This document shows, piece after piece, positions 1 through 8,752 of a DNA stretch of 64,000 nt. Position 1 is the stretch's first letter; each line of letters begins with the position of its first letter. Made by a program: the position numbers and the translations under genes. The notes beneath the pieces were generated by a model that worked only from the letters and a program-made list of their open reading frames with translations, did not search any database and was not told where the DNA came from. The DNA comes from Anabaena sp051781005 (GTDB lineage: Bacteria; Cyanobacteriota; Cyanobacteriia; Cyanobacteriales; Nostocaceae), in the NCBI RefSeq assembly GCF_051781005.1, contig NZ_JBPWOA010000020.1, positions 124,001-188,000 on the forward strand. Reading direction: 5' to 3'.

Positions 1-1
1 A

Positions 2-1120
2 CGTCCAGTAGCACCACCACCCTCAATGCCACCTGCTCCAGCTACTTCTAAACAGCCTGCGGGATTGAGCTTGGCGCAGTTGATTCAGGAAGCTTTTGAT
101 CAGGGATTTTCTGACGTTCACGTGGGTGTAGGTGAAATACCCCGCTTCCGTAATAAAGGAGAAATTCAAACAACGAATTATCCAGAAGTTGATAAGCCTA
201 CTTTTATCGGTTGGTTACGGGAGATCCTGACAGATGCAGAAATCCAAAAGTTTCAAGACAATCTGGAATTTGACGGTGCAACTCAGTACGAATTTGCCAG
301 GGTACGGATTAATGTTTTTGACTCCCTGCGAGGATATGCATTGGTGCTGCGGTTAATTCCGCTGAAAATATTATCCATGGATCAGTTGAGATTACCGCCA
401 GTTTTTCGGGATATTTGCCACTATCATAAAGGTTTGATTTTGGTGACTGGGCCTACTGGTTCTGGTAAATCTACGACAATGGCGGCAATGGTTGATTACA
501 TCAACAGAGAGATGCCGAAACACATTATTACTATTGAAGATCCAATTGAATTTGTACACCAAAGCCGTAAGTCTTTAGTTAAGCAGCGGGAAGTGGGAAT
601 GCATACCCGCAAATTTGACAACGCCTTGAAAGCAGCTTTGCGGGAAGATCCAGATTTGATTCTGGTGGGGGAAATGCGGGATAAAGAAACTGTTAATACT
701 GCCTTGAAAGCTGCTCAAACTGGTCACTTGGTGATGGGAACATTGCACACCAATAGTGCGGTGAAAACTATTGAACGGATTCTCAATTTGTATGCAGGTG
801 ATGAACAGGATGCAATGCGGGTGGCAGTTTCGGAGTCTTTAGTGGCAATTATTGCCCAAGGTTTGTGCCGCACTACTGATGGCAAGCGGGCTGCTTTCCA
901 CGATGTTCTGATTAACACTGAGGCTGTAAAAGAGTGGATTAAAGATGGTAAGTATGATGAAATTGGTGAATTGATGAAGCAAGCTAGTTTTGATGGCATG
1001 ATTACCATGAATCAGGCTTTATTCAATCTCTACCAAGAAGGTCGTATTACTGAAGAAACTGCCATAGAAATGTCACCAACTCCAAATGAAATGATGCAAT
1101 TCCTCCGAGGACGTGTTTAA
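2..1120 (+). CDS. PilT/PilU-family twitching ATPase, 5' end outside window
   Basis: This is a hexameric secretion-type ATPase of the PilT family, expected to power type IV pilus retraction or a related motor step at the inner membrane. The frame is open to the window edge, with a Pro/Ala-rich stretch before the first ATG at 26, so the true start probably lies upstream. Counted from that ATG, Walker A (GPTGSGKST) is at residues 142-150 and Walker B (DLILVGE) at about 210-216, with the usual Asp-box and His-box between and after. It lacks the AIRNLIRE-like motif seen in the second PilT at 52.7-53.8 kb, which suggests an accessory paralogue (PilT2/PilU type). It stands apart from the pilBTC operon. 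Confidence 0.85.
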   Translation, partial: RPVAPPPSMPPAPATSKQPAGLSLAQLIQEAFDQGFSDVHVGVGEIPRFRNKGEIQTTNYPEVDKPTFIGWLREILTDAEIQKFQDNLEFDGATQYEFARVRINVFDSLRGYALVLRLIPLKILSMDQLRLPPVFRDICHYHKGLILVTGPTGSGKSTTMAAMVDYINREMPKHIITIEDPIEFVHQSRKSLVKQREVGMHTRKFDNALKAALREDPDLILVGEMRDKETVNTALKAAQTGHLVMGTLHTNSAVKTIERILNLYAGDEQDAMRVAVSESLVAIIAQGLCRTTDGKRAAFHDVLINTEAVKEWIKDGKYDEIGELMKQASFDGMITMNQALFNLYQEGRITEETAIEMSPTPNEMMQFLRGRV

Positions 1121-1189
1121 TAAGGATGGGTCATTGGCTTCCGCCGTGAGCGTCAGCCGAACGGTCATTGGTTATTGGTAAGAGTTTTT

Positions 1190-1230
1190 CCCAATCCCCA
1201 GTCTCTAATCCCCAGTCCCCAGTCCCCAGA
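1190..1230. repeat. Short tandem repeat, CCCCAGT-type
   Basis: Degenerate heptameric units (AATCCCC/AGTCCCC) fill the gap between the PilT-like gene and the KaiB-domain gene. This is the STRR-type intergenic repeat typical of Nostocales. The gap also holds two GGTCATTGG words around 1130-1180. Confidence 0.7.
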
Positions 1231-1235
1231 CACCT

Positions 1236-2006
1236 GTGACCAAGTTGACTACAGACAAACTATCTACACCCCAGTTGTTTAAAGGTATTGCGCTGTTTAC
1301 ACCTGGGGGAGATTTAATTTACTGTATTGACCCTAGTAAGCAGGGTCGATGGCATTTGCATTTGTGCGCGGCTTTGCAAGAAATCCTAGATTTATCGGAG
1401 CCGCCGCATTTTTTGGTTCCTTGCTATACAGCAACTATTGATCATTGGTTAAATCCACGCACGCAACAAGTGCAAACTTTTGCCGAAGCGTATCCGGCTG
1501 TGATGCGTCATCAATCGGTGCTGAAAGCTATTTTTAGTACGGGGGATATAGTATGGCAAACGGCCCCTTGGCAAGAAGGATTGTGCGATCGCATGGTATT
1601 AACAACTTATCGCTCTGCATTTCCCCAACTGTGGGAAGATCATGACTTAATTGTCCGCTTAGACCGTGCTGATATGGCTCCAAGATACCAGCAAAAGATT
1701 TTGAACCCAAAACAGCCAATAATCAACACTCCAGGCTATGTTTTGCGTCTGTTTGTGGCTGGTCATAGCGTTGCTACAGAACGCAGTTTAGAAAGTTTAC
1801 ACGAATTATTAGAGCGATCGCTTGGTTATCCTTACACCCTCAAAGTCATTGATGTTCTCACCCACCCAGAACAAGCAGAAATCGATCAAGTTTCTGCAAC
1901 TCCCACCCTAGTCAAGGTTTGGCCTCACCCAATTCGGCGCATTGTTGGCGAATTGGACAATGTTGATAAACTATTACAAATGTTAGATGCAAAAGAAAAT
2001 TCATGA
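1236..2006 (+). CDS. KaiB-domain protein with N-terminal extension
   Basis: The C-terminal third (about residues 166-250) is a recognisable KaiB thioredoxin-like domain: YVLRLFVAG near its start, LKVIDVL in the middle, then ATPTLVKVWP and RRIVGEL. Canonical KaiB is only about 100 residues, so the roughly 155-residue N-terminal domain is extra; I do not recognise it. KaiB domains bind KaiC or act as sensor modules, as in SasA. Whether this one binds KaiC is inference. I chose the GTG at 1236 because the next in-frame ATG falls inside conserved sequence. No clear ribosome-binding site is visible because the upstream DNA is tandem repeat. The clock-output regulator rpaA is also in the window but 43 kb away. 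Confidence 0.8.
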   Translation: MTKLTTDKLSTPQLFKGIALFTPGGDLIYCIDPSKQGRWHLHLCAALQEILDLSEPPHFLVPCYTATIDHWLNPRTQQVQTFAEAYPAVMRHQSVLKAIFSTGDIVWQTAPWQEGLCDRMVLTTYRSAFPQLWEDHDLIVRLDRADMAPRYQQKILNPKQPIINTPGYVLRLFVAGHSVATERSLESLHELLERSLGYPYTLKVIDVLTHPEQAEIDQVSATPTLVKVWPHPIRRIVGELDNVDKLLQMLDAKENS

Positions 2007-2072
2007 GGTAGCGGCAGGCAGAAACAAGATAATAAAAACAGGCATTACTGAATACTACCTTCACATATATAT

Positions 2073-2825
2073 ATGTACTTGACTTGGTTAGACAGCAATA
2101 GTTGGTTGATAGAAATTGGTGAACAGCGGATACTAATAGATCCTTGGTTAGTTGATTCCTTAACCTTCAACAATTTAGATTGGTTATTTAAAGGTTATCG
2201 GATTCAAGAGAGACCAATACCAGAAAATATTAATTTGATTTTGTTATCCCAGGGATTGGAAGATCATGCTCATCCACCAACTCTCAAACAGCTTGATAAA
2301 AATATTCAAGTTGTGGCTTCTCCTAATGCAGCCAAAGTAGTAGCACAATTGGGTTATACCCAAGTGACAACTCTCAATCATGGTGAAAAATTTACCTTGA
2401 ATAATCAAGTAGAAATTAAGGCTTTTCCCGGTTCTCCAATTGGTCCAACTCTTTTAGAAAATGCTTATTTTCTCAAGGAATTAGCAAGTGGATTAAAGCT
2501 CTATTACGAACCACATGGATATCATTCTCCACAACTTAAAGAGATTGCACCAATTGATGTAGTGATTACACCAATAATTGATTTAGGTTTGCCTATACTA
2601 GGGCCAATTATTAAAGGGATGAATAGCACCTTAGAAGTCGCCAAATGGTTACAACCTCAAATAATGCTACCTACAGCAGCAGGAGGAGATGTTATATTTG
2701 AGGGATTGTTAAACAAATTTATTCAAACTCACGGAAGTGTGGAAGAATTTCAGGCATTATTAGATAAAAACAATTTAGCAACACGAGTAATTGCACCTAA
2801 CCCTGGGGAACAGGTTGCTTTTTAA
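2073..2825 (+). CDS. MBL-fold metallo-hydrolase-like protein (UlaG-like)
   Basis: A 250-residue protein with the N-terminal pattern of the UlaG-like metallo-beta-lactamase group: WLDSNSWLIE, then ILIDPWLVD. The metal motif HxHxDH is degenerate. At about residues 59-67 it reads SQGLEDHAH, so the first histidines are replaced while the DHxH part remains. A further His lies in EPHGYHSP. Such proteins in cyanobacteria and plastids are often described only as metal-dependent hydrolase-like. With part of the metal site missing, catalytic activity is uncertain. It follows the KaiB-domain gene by 66 bp on the same strand. Confidence 0.75.
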   Translation: MYLTWLDSNSWLIEIGEQRILIDPWLVDSLTFNNLDWLFKGYRIQERPIPENINLILLSQGLEDHAHPPTLKQLDKNIQVVASPNAAKVVAQLGYTQVTTLNHGEKFTLNNQVEIKAFPGSPIGPTLLENAYFLKELASGLKLYYEPHGYHSPQLKEIAPIDVVITPIIDLGLPILGPIIKGMNSTLEVAKWLQPQIMLPTAAGGDVIFEGLLNKFIQTHGSVEEFQALLDKNNLATRVIAPNPGEQVAF

Positions 2826-2840
2826 GGAGATATTAAAGCT

Positions 2841-2868
2841 GTAGTGGCATATTGCAATACGCCACTAC
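2841..2868 (+). terminator. Hairpin after the MBL-fold gene
   Basis: GTAGTGGC and GCCACTAC form a perfect 8-bp stem around a 12-nt loop, 15 nt after the stop codon. Only a short A/T run (TATATTT) follows, so it is a moderate candidate for an intrinsic terminator. Confidence 0.5.
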
Positions 2869-2933
2869 TATATTTACTCAAACCAGATTTTTGATTAAAA
2901 TAAGTCAATCAAAAAACCGCAGAAATATGATAA

Positions 2934-4538
2934 ATGGATTGGATTACCTTACTGCGATCACTACAATCTGACTTTCTTCAAAGGTTAAAATCTGGTTGTC
3001 TACTTCATTGTCAAACAGAAGGTCAACATAGTGAAATAACTATCATATCTGGTGAGAGATTAAAAGCATTACGGGAATTTTGCTGGTTAATGGCAGAAAA
3101 ATATAAACGGACTTCCCCAGTTCGTGACGTTTTTATTAATAATCTCAAAGGTAAATTAGGTGAAGAAGTAGTCAAAGAACGACTATCTAATTTTATTACT
3201 GAAGTCGATTATGAAAAACGCTTCGGTGGTGATGGCAAAAGTGATTTTACTCTCACTGCTCATCCCACTATTGGCGTAGAAGTTAAATCTCGTCATGGTA
3301 GTATTGATAAAGTTAGATGGACAGTTAGTTGTGAAGAAGTTGAAAAAAATACGGTTATTGTTTGTATTTTAATTCAAGAAGAAGTTAATGAAGCTCAATC
3401 TGAATATCATCTTTTTTTAGCTGGGTTTCTTCCTACCAAAATGATTAAGCTAAAAACTGGTCAAATTTCTTTTGGGATAAATCAGTTATTATATGGTGGC
3501 GGTTTATTGTGCTATCTAGAACAGTCACAAAATCATACCAATAATTCACATCAACAACGATCACCTATTAATCAATTTAAAACATCTAAAAATGAATTAA
3601 TTAAATCTCATGTTTATTCAGAATTAGATAAATATCCAGAAATAAATTCAACTCTTATTTATGAAAAATTAGGTGATAAATATTTCCAAAAAGGTGATTA
3701 TGCAGCAGCAATTAATAACTACAATCAAGCGCTACAACATAAACCACAAGATGCTGATATTTATTATAAATTAGGTTTAGTTTATCATCAATTAGGTAAT
3801 TATGAAAAAGCAATTATAGATTACACTCGGGTAATTAATATTAACATTAATTATAGTCAAGCTTATAATAAAAGGGGTTTAGCTCATTATCAATTAGGTA
3901 ATTATCAGACCGCAATTGAAGATTATAATCAAGCAATTAGAATTAATCCTGATGTTGCCATTAATTACAGAAATCGTGCTGATGCTCGTTCTCGCATTGG
4001 AGATCATCAAGGAGCAATTGAAGATTACAATCAGGCAATTAAAATTAATCCTCATGATGCTATTACTCAGAAAAACAGAGAAATTACTCGTTATCTACTA
4101 GATGATCAACAGAAATTAATCCCAGGAATCAAGATTGCTCCTGATGACGCAGTTGCTTATAAAAAGAGGGGTAATACTCGTTTGGAATTTGGAAACTATG
4201 AAGGAGCAATTGAAGATTATAATCAGGCAATTAAAATAAATTCTAATTATGCCGATGCCTATTATAATCGGGGTAATGCTCATTCTGATTTAGGAAACTA
4301 CGAAGCAGCAATAGATGATTTTAGCAAAGTAATTAAAATGAAGTCTAATTACACCGATGCTTATTATAATCGGGGTAATGTGCGGTTAATTATAGGAGAT
4401 AAACAGGGAGCAATTGAGGATTTTCAGCAAGCAGCAGATTTATATTGGCAAGATGGAAAACTAGAAGAACACAAAGAAACGCAAGCTCGAATTTTAGATT
4501 TAGAAATAGAAAAATCATTAGATATTTTAAATTTCTAA
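2934..4538 (+). CDS. PD-(D/E)XK nuclease-like domain fused to TPR repeats
   Basis: The N-terminal 200 residues look like a restriction-endonuclease fold: GKLGEEVVKERL, then GDGKSDFTL, a spacer, and GVEVKSRHG, giving the D...ExK arrangement. From about residue 230 to 520 the protein is tetratricopeptide repeats with the AIEDYNQAIKINP consensus recurring about six to eight times. The C-terminus is charged. TPRs mediate protein contacts, so a nuclease tethered to a partner is a reasonable inference, but activity and partner are unknown. The gene is AT-rich, which may reflect the repeat composition. The ATG at 2934 is preceded by A-rich sequence without a strong Shine-Dalgarno. Confidence 0.65.
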   Translation: MDWITLLRSLQSDFLQRLKSGCLLHCQTEGQHSEITIISGERLKALREFCWLMAEKYKRTSPVRDVFINNLKGKLGEEVVKERLSNFITEVDYEKRFGGDGKSDFTLTAHPTIGVEVKSRHGSIDKVRWTVSCEEVEKNTVIVCILIQEEVNEAQSEYHLFLAGFLPTKMIKLKTGQISFGINQLLYGGGLLCYLEQSQNHTNNSHQQRSPINQFKTSKNELIKSHVYSELDKYPEINSTLIYEKLGDKYFQKGDYAAAINNYNQALQHKPQDADIYYKLGLVYHQLGNYEKAIIDYTRVINININYSQAYNKRGLAHYQLGNYQTAIEDYNQAIRINPDVAINYRNRADARSRIGDHQGAIEDYNQAIKINPHDAITQKNREITRYLLDDQQKLIPGIKIAPDDAVAYKKRGNTRLEFGNYEGAIEDYNQAIKINSNYADAYYNRGNAHSDLGNYEAAIDDFSKVIKMKSNYTDAYYNRGNVRLIIGDKQGAIEDFQQAADLYWQDGKLEEHKETQARILDLEIEKSLDILNF

Positions 4539-4582
4539 TAAATAGAAAAATGTATTTTATTCAGTAATGTTGTTTTTTTGAT

Positions 4583-5152
4583 ATGATTCGCACAACAAGA
4601 AATATCAGTGTTTTACCTGCATTATTTTTGCTTGTTAGTAGCAGTATTTATCCTAATTTTGCTCTAGTATCTGTCGCAAATCAACCCCAGATATTAGCAA
4701 AACAGCAAATTAATAGCAAAACTTCCCAACCACACCCAGTTTTTAAGTCGATTCTGCCCAAATTAAAGAAACAAAGTCAAATTAACATTTTATTACCTAA
4801 GTATATTCCTGAATCAGATGGAGAAAATCCTCTTTACGCTATTATCGAAACTGCTACAAAAAATAAATACGAGATTTTACTGGGTTTCAGTCCAGATTGT
4901 AATGGAGGAACAGCTTGCCGTCTTGGTATTATTACTGGTGAAGCTGTAACTCGCAAAACGCCCAAATTGACTGGCAAGGCTATATATTTAGCTAACGGGT
5001 TGTCCGGCTATTTTGTAGATTTTCAATGTGGTGCTAACTGCTCTGACGCTACTTTAACTTGGCGAAAAAAGGCTGTGCAGTATAGGATTGGGTTAAAAGC
5101 AGGTAAGCAGGCTGATTTGGTAAAAATGGCAAAGTCAGTAATTACACAGTAG
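4583..5152 (+). CDS. Exported protein of unknown function
   Basis: A 189-residue protein with an N-terminal signal-like segment (basic start, hydrophobic run LPALFLLVSSSIYPNFALVS). The mature part has two cysteine-containing stretches, SPDCNGGTACRLG and FQCGANCSDATL, which could form disulfides in the periplasm. I do not recognise the family. It starts 44 bp after the TPR fusion on the same strand, so co-transcription is possible. Confidence 0.6.
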   Translation: MIRTTRNISVLPALFLLVSSSIYPNFALVSVANQPQILAKQQINSKTSQPHPVFKSILPKLKKQSQINILLPKYIPESDGENPLYAIIETATKNKYEILLGFSPDCNGGTACRLGIITGEAVTRKTPKLTGKAIYLANGLSGYFVDFQCGANCSDATLTWRKKAVQYRIGLKAGKQADLVKMAKSVITQ

Positions 5153-5213
5153 TACAAAAGCTAAACTTCATACAAACTATATATGGCAATATAGACAATG
5201 AAATTGTAGTCCA

Positions 5214-5978
5214 ATGTATAACGCAATTATTTCTAGCAGCCAAGTATCAAAGTATTTACAATTTCCAGCTTTATCAGCCATATTAGCTGCTAATTTAGGA
5301 ATTACAGCAATAGATGCTCCAGCTTTAGCCGTTACTCCAGTTTCATCTGTCGGTAATAGTGTTACCTTTACTTGCAATGACACTGAAGCGACAATCAAAG
5401 CTAAAAATGGTCCAAAAGTAACTGTTGGTATAACCACAATCTACATTGGTTATCAGCAAGTATCATCTACTAACAAAGACCCCCGCATTGTCCGTTTTGA
5501 TAACGGTGTGAAGAAATGGTGTCGCAGCGACTACGAAACAACTGGTGATGATGGTAGTGGCTATGGACTGCTTTGGGATGGAGGAAGTACTTTATACGGC
5601 GTTTTTTCCTCTACTGGCTCCCAAACAGGTAATGATTTTCGGCGCTTTGCTACTGGCCGTTGGCTATCCAGCTATGGTAGTGGTGGGGGTGCAAAAGTAG
5701 CAATCATAGCCCGAATTGACCCTGCAAATGGCAACGTTAATTATGCTACATTTTTATCTGCCAGAAAGACAAGTGATGGGAAAAGTAATACTTTAGTTGT
5801 TAAAGGACTGTCATTGAATGGGACAAATTTAAGTGTTCAGTCAGATTCCTGGTGGAGTCCCCGTCGTCCTGATAAAAGTTCTATGGCTTGTTCTGGTTCA
5901 TCACCTTTTAAATACACAGCTGTATTCGCTGGAGACTTAAAAACTGTTAGTTCGGCTTCAGCTGTTGGTTGTACTTAA
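5214..5978 (+). CDS. Exported Gly/Ser-rich protein of unknown function
   Basis: A 254-residue protein whose first 40 residues resemble a signal peptide ending near ALA|VTPVSS. The mature part is rich in Gly, Ser and Thr with a few cysteines (TFTCNDTE, KKWCRSD, SSMACSGSS, AVGCT). No enzymatic motif is evident. I do not recognise it beyond a secreted hypothetical protein. It lies 61 bp after another exported protein, so the two may form a unit. Confidence 0.55.
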   Translation: MYNAIISSSQVSKYLQFPALSAILAANLGITAIDAPALAVTPVSSVGNSVTFTCNDTEATIKAKNGPKVTVGITTIYIGYQQVSSTNKDPRIVRFDNGVKKWCRSDYETTGDDGSGYGLLWDGGSTLYGVFSSTGSQTGNDFRRFATGRWLSSYGSGGGAKVAIIARIDPANGNVNYATFLSARKTSDGKSNTLVVKGLSLNGTNLSVQSDSWWSPRRPDKSSMACSGSSPFKYTAVFAGDLKTVSSASAVGCT

Positions 5979-6044
5979 TTAGGGTTTGCTGAAAATGTTT
6001 TGCACCAGGGGAACAACAAAAAATAAATTACCCAAAAATTGTAG

Positions 6045-6070
6045 GGTGGGTTTCGCTGTGCTAACCCACC
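6045..6070. repeat. Palindromic GGTGGGTT repeat
   Basis: GGTGGGTT and AACCCACC pair perfectly around a 10-nt loop in the gap between the converging 5214-5978 and 6133-7122 genes. The GTAGGGTGGG...AACCCACC form is a common dispersed cyanobacterial repeat. It could also serve as a bidirectional terminator, though no T-run follows. Confidence 0.5.
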
Positions 6071-6132
6071 ATTATCCCTACTAGCGTTATCTCGCAGGTA
6101 TTAGACCTGTTTTTGCCACTAGTGTCGCAGGG

Positions 6133-7122
6133 TTAATAACCGCCCTCTTCTTCGTATTCGGGCTGTCTTTCTTTCACCTTTTTGGGAATATTGACTGGTT
6201 TTGGTGCATCTTCCCAAGCATCACCTTCTACATCGTCATAATCATCGTAATCGTCCGCATATGCCTTGTTTTGGGGTTGAGGCGCGTATCTTGGTGGTGT
6301 TTGATACCTATCTGTACCTGATGCCTCACTCCAGTTATCTTCTTCGTCTTCTTCATATTGAATGGATTCATAAGAACGCGCTTGCATAACGCGACGTTGG
6401 GGACGTTCTTCTTCAATATAATCCTCACTCCATTCTTCCTCTTCCCGCGCTATAGGTTCAGGAGTACGAACTTTTGGTCTGGGTGGCTGTAATGGTACTC
6501 CGCTAGGTAATTGATTAGCTGGAGAAACTGTGCGGGGAGCAGAATAGCCATATTCTTCTTCTGCATCTCTTTCCCAAGGTGCTTTACCAATACCCAACCG
6601 TTCTAGTACGCCGACTGTCAATTGGTTAACTCGTTCTTCAGCACCTTCAAAAACAATCAAGCGACTAGGGCCAGTACTGACTATTTCATCTATTGATATT
6701 TCGTAGGTACTCAAAAACTGGTCAGGTATTTGGGGTACTCCCAAGGAAGCGATGACTATGGAGTAAATTTTGCCTGTTTCTCCATTGAACTTAAATCCCC
6801 TCACTTTGCCCAATACTTCCCCAGTTTCGGTGATGACTTCCCAGTTCATCAAGTTGCTGAGGGCTTCTACTTCAATATCTTCAATCACATCTTCGTTATC
6901 AACTAAGATGACATCACCAATTTGGTTGATGCTGTTGAGATACATATATCGTGGCAGACCAGAAATAGAGATCAGGCTGTCTCGTAAACCAAGAGCCACA
7001 ACCTCTCGCTGATCAATATCAACCCAGACTTGACTGATGATGCCTAGCCGCTTACCGTTGTCGCGGGTAATCACCTGGGTGTTTAATATGTCGGAACGCC
7101 TAATTACTTGTTCAGAGGTCAT
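6133..7122 (-). CDS. PRC-barrel domain protein with acidic tail
   Basis: A 329-residue protein with two PRC-barrel-like beta domains: one at about residues 8-80 (LNTQVITRDNGKRLGIISQV) and one at about 88-160 (NLMNWEVITETGEVLGKVRG). The second half is low-complexity and acidic, with a run of Asp/Tyr near residues 290-305 and a Lys-rich patch at the end. PRC barrels are protein-protein and RNA-binding modules, as in RimM and photosynthetic reaction centre H. Cyanobacterial two-PRC proteins of this kind have no settled function that I can assign. It is transcribed alone from 7122. Confidence 0.75.
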   Translation of the reverse strand: MTSEQVIRRSDILNTQVITRDNGKRLGIISQVWVDIDQREVVALGLRDSLISISGLPRYMYLNSINQIGDVILVDNEDVIEDIEVEALSNLMNWEVITETGEVLGKVRGFKFNGETGKIYSIVIASLGVPQIPDQFLSTYEISIDEIVSTGPSRLIVFEGAEERVNQLTVGVLERLGIGKAPWERDAEEEYGYSAPRTVSPANQLPSGVPLQPPRPKVRTPEPIAREEEEWSEDYIEEERPQRRVMQARSYESIQYEEDEEDNWSEASGTDRYQTPPRYAPQPQNKAYADDYDDYDDVEGDAWEDAPKPVNIPKKVKERQPEYEEEGGY

Positions 7123-7230
7123 TCTATACCGAGTCCTGATCTCGAATCCGGTTTATGTATACACTATTTTTAACAGAAACTCAAGCTTTTATATTAACTC
7201 AAGTTGCTAATTACCTATTTTAGGCTGATT

Positions 7231-7281
7231 ATGGGTAATTGGTAATGGGTGATTGGTAATGGGTAATTGGTAATTGGTAAA
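7231..7281. repeat. Short tandem repeat, TTGGTAA-type
   Basis: About seven degenerate heptamers (GGTAATT/GGTGATT/GGTAATG) lie downstream of the smc remnant. The same family recurs at 50.7 and 52.6 kb. Confidence 0.8.
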
Positions 7282-7310
7282 ATCTGTATCTGTCACCTGT
7301 CACCTGCTCC

Positions 7311-7530
7311 CTAACCAGAAGATTGTTGTAACTTAATACCCAATACTTGAGTGTAGGCTCCCCGTGCTTGAGTTACGCCTATTGTGCGTTCGGCTGATTC
7401 TATCATCGGACGACGCAAGCTCACAACAATAAACTGTGCTTGTTGTGCCTGTTGTTTAATCATTCTAGCTAATCGTTCGACGTTTGCTCCATCTAAAAAC
7501 ATATCTACTTCGTCAAAGGCGTAAAATGGG
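7311..7530 (-). pseudogene. Detached second copy of the smc 3' end
   Basis: Seventy-odd codons, ending in a stop, match the last codons of the smc gene at 10574-14239. Both encode SPFYAFDEVDMFLDGANVER (Walker B and D-loop), then IKQQA-QAQFIVVSLRRPMIE, RTIGVTQARGAYTQVLGIKL. The protein match is close to identical. The DNA differs at many third positions, so the copies diverged under coding constraint or came from different strains. Similarity stops abruptly at the Ser of SPFYAF and again at the stop codon. The frame runs on upstream to 7583 with unrelated sequence. There is no Walker A, hinge or signature motif, so it cannot make a working SMC. Confidence 0.85.
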
Positions 7531-7650
7531 CTTAGGTGCGTTTGAGCGTCAACCATTCTGTGAAACAGCGCTTGCGCTATCACACTCCCGCACCAATCGC
7601 ACGCGGCAGAAGATTACTTTCACTTTTTACTTCCCAAGAGAGTTATCTTC

Positions 7651-8062
7651 TTATAATTGTTGCAACAATTCCTGTATTGATAGCACAGGTATAGAAGAAC
7701 TCAAAAAACCTTTAGCATCGCGTGTCAGAATAGCGTCTAATCCTTGCTCGACTGCACAAAAAATTTGAACGGCATCTTCAAAATCAGCCAAACCAGATTT
7801 GAACGCTGATTCTAAAACGGCTCGGTTAACGGGACAAATAACCATAACAGTCAAAGTTTCTGAGACTGCTTGCCGTGCTTGCTCAATGCTGAGAGTATGT
7901 TTGCGAGAAAATATAGAAAATATCCGTTAGCGTTGTTGCTGTCACATAGCCAACAACTTGACCAGTATCGATCGCTTGAAACAGCAGTTCTGCGTCTTGG
8001 GAAAATGGCTCTCGTTGCAACAGAAAATCTAGGACAATATTGGTATCAACTAAAACTCTCAC
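7651..8062 (-). pseudogene. VapC-type PIN toxin, frameshifted
   Basis: Read from a GTG at 8062, the first part is a PIN N-terminus (RVLVDTNIVLDFLLQREPF, with the invariant Asp), continuing through TLTDIFYI. It then runs into a stop after SQTYSQH. A one-base shift at about 7906-7910 restores RKHTLSIEQARQAVSETL and leads into a normal PIN C-terminus (ADFEDAVQ, DAILTRDAKGF, LSIQELLQQ) ending at 7651. The gene is therefore a single-base frameshift away from intact. Its start overlaps the antitoxin stop codon (TAGTG), the usual coupling in a toxin-antitoxin operon. It is probably dead unless the shift is a sequencing error. Confidence 0.8.
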
Positions 8063-8289
8063 TAAAGATATTTCTCCGCTCGCCGCTCTTCTAACATTGC
8101 AGCTACTTGCTCATCAGTTGGTGCGGGTTGGTCTGTTTTCAATAAGCCCCGCATCCGTTGAATCGCGCCAGAGCGATCAACATCGAAAGTTGGCTGATTT
8201 TGCAATGACTCAATTATTGCACTTACTAACGCAAGGCGATCGCTTGATGGTAGTTTGAATATCTGCTCTTTAAGTTCTTGTAACAACAT
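8062..8289 (-). CDS. Antitoxin partner of the PIN toxin
   Basis: A 75-residue, mostly helical protein. Its start (MLLQELKEQIFKLPSSDRLA) and its C-terminal stretch (TDEQVAAMLEERRAEKYL) match the small cyanobacterial antitoxins encoded directly upstream of PIN-domain toxins. It is complete, and its stop overlaps the GTG start of the vapC pseudogene. The C-terminal helix is probably the toxin-binding segment, by analogy with VapB families; DNA binding by the N-terminus is inferred. With the toxin frameshifted, this antitoxin is an orphan in practice. Confidence 0.7.
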   Translation of the reverse strand: MLLQELKEQIFKLPSSDRLALVSAIIESLQNQPTFDVDRSGAIQRMRGLLKTDQPAPTDEQVAAMLEERRAEKYL

Positions 8290-8400
8290 AGATAGCTCCT
8301 ATGCTTGAATCGTTGTCTAAATGTATTGTGAACGATCTCGCTTTATATGTCCAATTTGATCGATCACTGATTACACTTAACATCAATAGGCGAACTAGCA

Positions 8401-8752
8401 CTAATGAATAATCAAACTATCTCTAGTCATTTCTAAAAAATCATACGTCAAAAACAATTCGATTATTTGAGTAATATTTTGTAGAGAAAGTTGTTCAATT
8501 TGTTTGTTACTAATATTACCTGTGGTTATTAGTAGTAGTTTGTAAGGCTCTTGTTTGATTAAAAAAGAATCTAAAAAATCTTTATCTTTGGTAATAACAA
8601 TTCTCTGTTCCAGGATTGATAGTTTGTTGATTTCCGAATCTGGAGTTGCATTTTTTTAAAGGAAGATACTTGGTATGTATAACATCACAACCTAAGTTCT
8701 CTAATAAATTGGCAATTCGCATTGGTAATTGAGCATCAATCAAGAATTTCAT
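8401..8752 (-). pseudogene. DUF5615 (PIN-like) toxin, frameshifted in an A7 run
   Basis: The gene opens with MKFLIDAQLPMRIANLLENL and CDVIHTKYLPLKK, typical of DUF5615 PIN-like proteins. After a run of seven A (minus strand, about 8651-8657) the frame is wrong. Dropping one A restores NATPDSEINKLSILEQRIVI, TKDKDFLDSF and a normal C-terminus to the stop at 8401-8403. The ATG overlaps the upstream DUF433 stop codon (ATGA). A homopolymer slip could be a real mutation, a phase-variable switch, a site of transcriptional slippage, or a sequencing error. Confidence 0.8.
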
